A stretch of DNA of 64,000 nt from Schistosoma haematobium (lineage: Eukaryota > Platyhelminthes > Trematoda > Strigeidida > Schistosomatidae). Shown in pieces: positions 11,401-20,400 of the stretch. Where the stretch lies: the NCBI RefSeq assembly GCF_000699445.3, contig NC_067196.1, positions 74,841,864-74,905,863 on the forward strand, given 5' to 3'. A program made the translations under genes and the position numbers. Position 1 is the stretch's first letter. The number at the start of each line of letters is the position of its first letter. Under the pieces are notes generated by a model, which worked only from the letters and a program-made list of their open reading frames with translations, was not told the origin of the DNA and made no database searches.

Positions 11401-14400
11401 TAAAATTGGACCACCATCCTTAAAGACCTCTGGAGCCAGTCCATCTGGACCAGCTGACCTTCCTCGTTTCAAATTAACTATAGCCTTCTGAACTCCATCT
11501 AGAGTCGGAGACCTACTTCAATGTTCCATTCACACTGTCTGGGAATGGGGGGTAGTTGTAGAGTAGCTGAAGGCCAACTGAACTGTTCTCTGAAATGTTC
11601 CGCCCATCGTTCTAAACGTCTGGACTGGGAGCATATGAGAGTATCGTCTTTTTCCGATATAATCTCACTTACACTTGACTTATTAATTCCAGTTTCTTTT
11701 ATTAGTCTGTAAAGCTGTCTTGTGTTCCCTATAGTCGCCGCCTTTTCCATCTCTTTTGCTTTCATTGCCCACCACTGCTCACGGTCGTTTCTAAGACTTT
11801 TTCTTAACCTAGATCTCATTTGTTGTCGCTCTTCATCATGTTCGGAACCTGATGGGACGAGTTTGCGAGAATCCATCAGTGTGATAGACTTTGAAGAAAT
11901 CCAATGGTTCTTTGTAACTCTGTGGTTTAGGTCGCTAATAGATGTCACTGGTGTTTCCACAGCTGCTTGTATGTCTTTCCAAGCAACATCTGGGTCAGCC
12001 TCGTCTTCAGAACTACCTAAGTGTGACCTCAGTTGTTCCTGGAACCTACTTTTGGTTTTCTCGTTACTCAACTCAGTTCTAATGGGTCTTTTTAGTGTGG
12101 CTTTTTTGCGTCCAGTGAGGCGCAAGCAGATGCGTGCCCGTATTAGGGAGTGGTCGGAGTCCAAGCAGGTACTCCAGAATGAGCGACAATCTTCTACCGA
12201 CCCTCTCCAACGATGACTGATGGCAATATAGTCTATTTGAGTCCATCGATGGTTTGGTGTAGGGGGTCGCCATGTTAGACGATGTCTCTCCTTATGCTTA
12301 AAATTTGTGTTTACTAAAAATAAGCGATTGTCTGAGCACAGTTGCAGCAGACGATCACCATTATCTGTTCGTTGTGCCGGAATACTAAAATACCCACCTA
12401 AATGTCTTTCTGTTTGGTTTAAACTTCCTATCTGGGCATTAAAGTCACCTGCTACGAGTACTATGTCTGAACGTTTATCTTTCTGAAGAAGTTCAGATAG
12501 CTTTCTGTAAAATTCATCTTTCATTTCATCTGAGCTGCAGTCGGTGGGAGCGTAGGCAGAAACGACAAAAAGGCAACGACGTGTGTCCCTATCCTTCCGA
12601 GTTCTTACTGAGCCGTTTAGCCGAACAGCACATAGACGACTGTTGACGGGGATCCACTCTAGCAGTGCTTGTTCCGCCCTCATGCTTAGTGCTATGCCTA
12701 CACCTGCCAGTCCACGAGAACTGGCCATAGGGTCACCAGATACACGTAGAGTGTATTTCGTTGGCTCTCCGTTTTGCCGAGGTGAGGTCAAGTTAATGAC
12801 CACACTGGAATCCTGTATGCGTGTTTCGGAGACACAGCATACATCAATGGAAAGAGACTCTAGGGTTTTAGCCAAGGAAGCCTGCTGACCGATTTGACAT
12901 AGGGTGCGTACGTTGAAGGCTCCAATGTGTAGTTTGGAGCGAGGTTTCAGTAGACCTGGGACAGAGTTTTGAGCACTAGAATCGTTGGCTATGGTGACAC
13001 TTGAGGAGGAAGCCGAAAGAGGAAGTTTAGAGTTGAAAGTCGATGTAGGAGGAATAATAGGAATTGAAGAGGAAGGTTGATTATGAATACAGTGATCTTG
13101 GGTGCTGTTAGAGGTATGAGGGCGGTTATCACTTCCCGGTTGCCCACACCGAGGAAGGGTTCTTCTGGAGGTACCTGAAAAGGAAATTGGATTAGAGGCG
13201 GTCTCAGTGACCTGAGAGCGTGATCGCAGTGCCCAAGGGACAACTGCTTGAGGCCGGTCGCGCACGGCCTTTTCGTGGGAGGTTTTTGACGTGTTAGCTC
13301 CGTTCTTCAAAAGGGCCTTACCGCCGGAGACGGAAATCCGTGAGGTAAGGTGAGGTTTGCATTTTTAGGGTCGACCTTTTCTAACCCCACCCCTCCTTGT
13401 GGGAAGGCAGCATCGCTGTCATGCTGGTTGTCTGAAGGAAACACCTTACTGCTGTCACACCTCTGTACAGTCAGCAGTACGACTTCGCCTTCGGACCTTG
13501 GATTTGTTGCTTTCATTCTTACCGCTCTTCAACTGACCTGTCTGACATGATAGGACCTTGAGGAACGGTTGTTCCAGCCAGTATAGTTCGGTTGCTTCAT
13601 CACGATAGGCAAGCCCGACCACCACGTCAAGGTAGCAACAACGGTCGGGCTAAATATAATTTAGATATAATTCATTCGGAAGAAATCAACCTTAAAATTT
13701 ACATATCGATTTAAAGTTCTTTTCTTTAGTTGACGTTCGGTACGTTTTCATGGTAATAGTTAGTTTGCTGTGATTTGTCGTTCCAGTGAAAATTGAAATA
13801 CATGTACAGTATTAAACCTAATGTTACTTTTGATTACCCCAATCTCAATACACTAGATGAGGTTGATAATCAGAAATCAGAGGTTGGAAGTCTGGCGTTT
13901 ATACTAATAAGTCGCAATTTCGACAACCAATGACTTAAATTTAGGAAGAAACAAATAAGATTAAATTGTATACTAACTTCATTTTCTCCATCATCACGAA
14001 TTCTAGAGTCAACAACTCCAGATGTCTCGTCATCATCCAGCGCCTCCATAACCAATGCTGGGTCAAACTCAAAAATCTCCCGACCACTTATCTACAATTG
14101 GGATCAACAAATATGAAACAAGCAGAAGATGGGAATAATATAATCCATTTCAACCATTTCTTTTAGAAAATAAATAATTAAAAGTAATAAGTAAAGAATA
14201 AAATAACTTTATGAAGATGGCATAAATTAGTGTGTAAAAATCGAAAATTTTTAATGCACTTATGAAGCCAATGACACCATAAGAACCTTCCTGTTGGGAG
14301 AATATAGACTGGATTGAAGCACGTTCCGTGTACGATTGTGTTGGTGCGCGCTGATTGGCTATCTCCTATTCAATCAGCGCTAGTTGATACTTGGAGAACA

Positions 14401-17400
14401 CTAGAATCTTCTCATGTAAAAACCGTAAATATACTAACGTTCTTCTTATTGTGTTTCCTACTTCCATCTACCCTTGTTATTTGGAACATAATTTCGTTCC
14501 TGTTCAACTTTGTTCTGTTTTAGAGACTTGTCGGGTGAAGTAGTATCCAAGACTACTAAGCAATAGGAATAGCTGGGTTGTAATGAGAGGAATTATAACA
14601 TCACAACCTGTACTGATGCAATCTCATAGTCATGCAAACAAGGAAACTAGCTTATGTAGATTTGAAAAAACAGTGAATTAGGCCAAGTTTCAACACACCA
14701 CGAGGAATCAAAAAGGTATTTAGTCAAATAAAAAGGTGATATCAGTCTGTTAGGAACAAATAATTATGGAATTGATGAAATGTGTCGTTTACAGAAAACA
14801 ATAATATAACCCACTTCAATTCATTTCGCCCAACACACTCAGATTAATCACTATCACTCAGTAAACTTCAAGAAGACTAGTACTGCATGATTTTGTGGAT
14901 CTATTAGATGCCTTATTTCATTTATCATGGAGCTCTATTGGCTTACTCCGATAAGCACAATATAATAAATAATTCAGCAAACCCATAAAACTTTGCTCGT
15001 AACCCAAACATGGCTCAAAAAGTTGATCTCATTTGGTAATGACTAGTATTGAAAGTAGGATGTACGTTTCATTCAGTTCGAAACTCATCAGTCTCACGCT
15101 AGATGTCATTCTTAAGCTTCAACAGACGGCTGGTAATATTTTTTTATCAAATACAATTACAAAAATATAGTATACAGACGAGAACCAGCTTTCTTTTTAT
15201 TCTTTACATTCAGCATAAACAGTGACACTGATGTACTTAGGACAATAAGCAGTGCCAATCTAATCGCATACCAGTAGGAAAAATGTTAGATAGTCTCCCA
15301 TAAGGATAGTAATATGACCTATCTGTTTCCACTTTTACATCGACGCCTGAAGCCATCGACTAAAAATATTCTTTTGTTTTCTTTTTCCACCGAAAGAAAT
15401 AAATAAACCTCTACACCATCATACATATCAGACTACTCTCCTCAAAAAGTTTTCTCTGCTTTTTCATAACATTCCGCTGAGAAGAAAAAGTGGAAAGTAT
15501 ATTCATGGTTATATAATCAACATACCCTTCTAAATTATAAACAAAATTGTTCTGATAACCAAAAATTGGTAGACATATGACTTCAAAGTCAATCAGTTAG
15601 TAACAACGTAGAACTTCGTAAGTACGTACATCAGTTCGAGTTGCCACACCACATTAGCACACAGATACAATTGCCGACTCAAATCCCGTAGTGGTAGAGG
15701 TAGCAAGAGTATAAGCAGTAATCGGGAAGATTAGGGTTTGGAGATGTTATTTAAAGAGTATAATCCAGTGAAATAAATTTGGAAAGAGGAAAAAAGGGAC
15801 ATGAAGAATTCAGAAGATTAGAATTTGGGAGAACACAAAGAGTGGATGCACCTGCGCCATTGCAAACGATTTTGAGCCATGTCATTCAGGGTCTCTAACC
15901 ATCGGTTGCTATCATCTCGCGGTCCCCAACCAGGTAGTCTACACCTACCAACATGACTCAGTCCACTTGTCAGTGACTTCATGGACTTGTGCCATGTTTT
16001 GGTCTGGCCGCCCCTAGCTTTCTTCCAACCTACTCCTATACCATTGAACATCGCACGTCGAGGCAGTCGGTCGTTGGGCATACGTAACACGTGTCCCAGC
16101 CATCTCAACTGATGAAGTTTCACTACTTCATCAATTGATTTACCATTCTTACCTAGTACCCGTTTCCTAACAACTGTGTTACTTACTCGATGGTCCCATG
16201 ATATACGAGCAATGTTTCGAAGACACTTATGATCGAATACTAGTAACCTACAAATATCCTCTGCTCTTACCGACCATGTTTCACTGCCATAAAGTAGGAC
16301 GGAACGAACTGCTGCGCAGTAAACACGTCCTTTGGTTGACAGACGGATATCTCGCCTACTCCGTAAATGACGCAAGTTGGCAAAAGCTAGTCGAGCCTTC
16401 TGTATCCGTGCTGAGATTTTGTCACACACCAGACCACAAGAGCTGATGAGACTTCCAAGATAAGTGAAGAGGTCGACACGCTCAACTACTTCACTCTCTA
16501 TCATTAGTTCGAGTGTCGATGCAACCCAATCCTGAAGCAACATTTTACATTTCGAGGGGGAGAATCGCATTCCGAACATGCCTGCATTGTTGCTTAGAGT
16601 GGTCAGAAGACTCTGCATTTTGTCAGCGTCTTCACCAAATAAAACTATGTCATCGGCATATTCTAGGTCAAAAAGTGAATTTCCAGGTAGAAGTTCAACC
16701 CCTGGAAATTTAGATGAGGAAAGTGTTATCTCTAAAAGCACGTCAGCGAAAAAGTTAAATAAGAATAAGGAGAGTGGACAGCCCTGACGAACAATTCTGA
16801 TGGCAGTTCGCCATAAGCTCTCACTCGACCAGTTGTGTTCGAGTAGAGATCCTTTATAAGGTTAATGTACTTCTTTGGTACCCCTTTCAGTGACAAACAC
16901 TGCCATAGAACCTCACGATCAACAGAGTCGAATGAGGGGGGCGCCTAAATGTGTGTCTATGTTCTAGGACCCAACGTGGTGTGAATATGTGGTCTATACA
17001 ACCACGTCCAGGTCGAAAACCAACCTGATTTTCTCTAGTCTGCTCTTCACGAGCTTTGGTTAGGCGTCGAAGTATTATTGAAGCTAATATTTTAGACACT
17101 ATATTAGTCAAACTGATTCCTCTGTGCTTGTCACAAGAGGACTTTTCCTTTCTTATAGACTGGCACAATCAGTGATTGAGACCAGAGTCGGATGGGATTA
17201 CATCTAGTTCCCAAATTCTACCTAACACCTCAGTTAATCTCACTGCTAATACTGGACTACCTTCCTTAAAAATCTCAGAGATAAACCTGTCAGGGCCTTC
17301 TGCTCTCCCTCGCTTCAGATTTCCTGTAGCTTTTTCAGCATCGTAAAGAGTTGGAGGACTTACATTAACTTGCCATTCAGGTCGACTGGAAATTGTGGGA

Positions 17401-20400
17401 AACCGAAGCGTGGCTGAAGGCCAGTTGAACTGATCCCTAAAGTGTTCTACCCATTGATCGAATCCCCTGGATTGAGAATGAATATGTCCATTCTTCTCGG
17501 AGACTGTTTCGCTAACAGTCGGTTTCCTAATACCGGTTTCCATAACAAGTCTGAACAATTGTCTGCTAATACCTATTGCCGCTGCCTTTTTCATCTCTCT
17601 TGCTTTCGCTACCCACCACTGTTCACGGTCATTGCGTAGACTTCTTGTCAGCTTGCGCTTAAGCTGACTCCGCTCTTCATTGTGTTCAGAGCCAGGTGGA
17701 ATGAATTTTCGAGCATCTATCAGTGCGGTAGATGCTGCTGAGATCCAGTGTTTCTCCTTAGACTTATGGTTTACCTTACTAGTAGATATCACTGCTGTTT
17801 CCACAGCTTTTCGGACATCATTCCATGCTGCCTAACTTTTTCTAGTTGTTCCTGAAATATATTTTTAGCTTGGCTGTCATTAAGCAGGACTCTAAGAGGT
17901 TTCCTTGAAGTGTCTTTCCTACGTCCAGTAAGACGCAGACAAATACGCGTTCGTACTAGAGCATGATCTGAATCTAAGCACATGCTCCAGAATGAGCGAC
18001 AGTCTCCTATCGAGCCCCTCCGTCGGTGGCTGATAGCGATGTGATCTATTTGGGTCCAACGTTGGGACAAATTCGGAGGTCGCCATGTCAAAAGATGTTA
18101 TTCCTTATGCTTAAAGTTAGTATTCGCAAGAAACCGGTGGTTATCTGAGCGTAGCTGCGAGACAGTCGCCATTATCTGTTCCTTGAGCCACGACACCATA
18201 AGATCCACCTAGATGTCTTTCCCTTTCGCTTAGTTTACCTACTTGAGCATTAAAGTCGCCAGCCATTATTACTACATCCGAGCGCCTAGCTTTTCGGAGA
18301 AGGTTGGAGAGCTTTCTGTAAAACTAATCTTTTACATCATCTGTGCTGCAGTCAGTGGGAGAATAGGCAGAGACGAAGAAGAGGCAACGACGAGTGTCCC
18401 TATCTTTTCGGATCCTTATTGTTCCGTTTAGTCGGACAGCGCACAAACGACTGTCTAAGAGAGCTAGTTCTGCCCTAGGACCCAACGCTATACCTACACT
18501 TGTGAGGTCACGGAAATCAGTATCAGGACTTCCAGATACACGAAGCGTGAATCGAGTTGGTTCTTTATTTTGGCATGGTGAGGTCAAGTGAATGACGCTA
18601 CTCGGATCCTGTATGCGCGTTTCGGAGACGCAGCACACATCGATGGTGAGAGATTCTAAAGTCCTGCTAAGGAAGCCTGTTGTCCTATTTGGCAGTGTTC
18701 AGACATTATAAGCTCTTACATATAGATTAAAGCGTGGTTTCAGGAGACCAGGAATAACGTCCCGCGTACTCGAATCGTTTGCACTGGCGGTGCGAAGTGA
18801 TAAAGGGAGATAAGAGAGCTATTAGGTGTAGGAAAGATTGGAATGTGGCCAACTTGGTCTCATATGCTGTTACGGGTATGAGGGCTGATGTCACTTCCAC
18901 ACCGTGGAAGGGTATTTCTTGAGGAACCTGGAAAGGAAGTTGGATTAGTGTTGGTCTTAACGACCTGGGAGCGTGACCGCAGAGCCCAAAGGACAACTGC
19001 TTGAGACTGGTAGAGCAAGGCTTTTCTGTGGGAAGTTTTTAACGTGTTAGCTCCGTTCTTTAAAGGGCGTTACCGTCGGAGACGGACATCCGTGAGGTAA
19101 GGTGAGGCGTGACATTTTTAGGGTTGACCTTTTCTAACTCCTTCCTCCCTTGTGAGAAGGCAGCATCGCTAAAGATGCTGGTTGTCCGAGGGAAACACCT
19201 TACTGCTGTCACACCCCTCTACAGTCAGCAGTACGACTTCACCCACAGACCTTGAGTTGCTGCTTTTAGTCTAACCGTTCTCCAACAGACCTGCCTGGCA
19301 TGGTAGAACCTGCAGGAACATATGTTCCAGCCAATATAGCTCGGTTGGGTCATCACGATAGGCAAGCCCGATCACCACGTCAAGGTAGCAGCTATGGTCC
19401 GGATATGACTTCAAAAGATTTTCCAAAGGCCAGTTGAAAATCGCTCTGGTGATTGATCTTAAAACCTTGTGTCAATTTAAACCATACAAATGACTAGAGA
19501 TGGTCTAACTCGTTGTCTTGAGATATTATCAGGCATGGGTCGGAAAAGAAGTCAGTAGTGATCCTACTATCGTTTTATTATAAATTTCTCATAAAAGTAT
19601 GGAAAACTTAACTGAAAGGGCTTTTTCCACTGTATTTTTAACCTAACTATAGCTCCTGTAATATAATTCTACTTACCTCCCCTCGTTTATTTTGTCATAT
19701 TGTATTCTTATTCATGTGTCACAATCTTTATGCCTAGATGTTTAAGATTTTGTGCATTAAGTAAACAAATTAAATAATAAAAGCTAAAACGACTTACCCC
19801 TGCGGAACGGCCTTGTTTATAACTAGCTTCTCGCATCGCTTTATCGGCATATCGCTTCTCGATTTTCTCAAGCCTCTTTTAGAATACGGTAAGTCTTGGA
19901 TGAAAACGCGTTACCTTTCGTTTCTTCCATTCCATAAATGTATGTAACGTAACTCTGGTTTGATTAAGTCCAAGGGCTTGCCTCTAAAAGATAAGAATCC
20001 CATGTAAGACCACGTGTTAGATAAATTAACAAGACCTCAGTTGTTAGCATCAAAGCAGGTCAGTTTTAATGACCCGTAAACGTAATCTTAATGTAACGAA
20101 CCAAAAATGCGCCTAAGACAGTAAAAGAACAAATAGAAGTATAAAGCTGGTTTAAATACTAAGGATTAACTGCTCACAGATTGAATTATTTATTTAGGAC
20201 TAAATACAGTCTATATATATATATAAACCAAATAATAGATTGTTTAAACTGAGTTTATTTTGTCCTTATAGCATGTTGATTGAAAAAATACTCGTGAACT
20301 TGACCATATAAGCTCTCAATTTTATAATCAACCCTAGATTATATCCGGTTCAGAATCCCATCTCGGTCCCTAACTAAACCCCTAACTTTTTCCATTCCTT

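Larger units (their letters stand above)
9727..13649 (-). mobile_element. Near full-length RTE-clade LINE (family A, best preserved copy)
   Basis: 3923 bp between 13-bp target duplications with one mismatch. In its own orientation it has a 5' leader from 13649 with a structured first 100 nt, a short upstream ORF, an endonuclease-RT ORF, a 3' UTR and a (TGAC)n tail at 9727-9740. Size, single EN-RT ORF and tandem tail fit schistosome SR2-like RTE elements. It sits in ZC3H15 intron 9 in the same orientation as the gene. Confidence 0.92.
15588..19402 (-). mobile_element. Near full-length RTE-clade LINE (family A, decayed copy)
   Basis: 3815 bp between exact 13-bp target duplications, so both ends are defined. 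It has the same layout as the 9727-13649 copy: structured 5' leader, endonuclease, RT, 3' UTR and a GACTG-type tail. Its 3' half is almost identical to the plus-strand truncated copy at 3231-5113. It lies in ZC3H15 intron 8, in the sense orientation. Confidence 0.93.
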
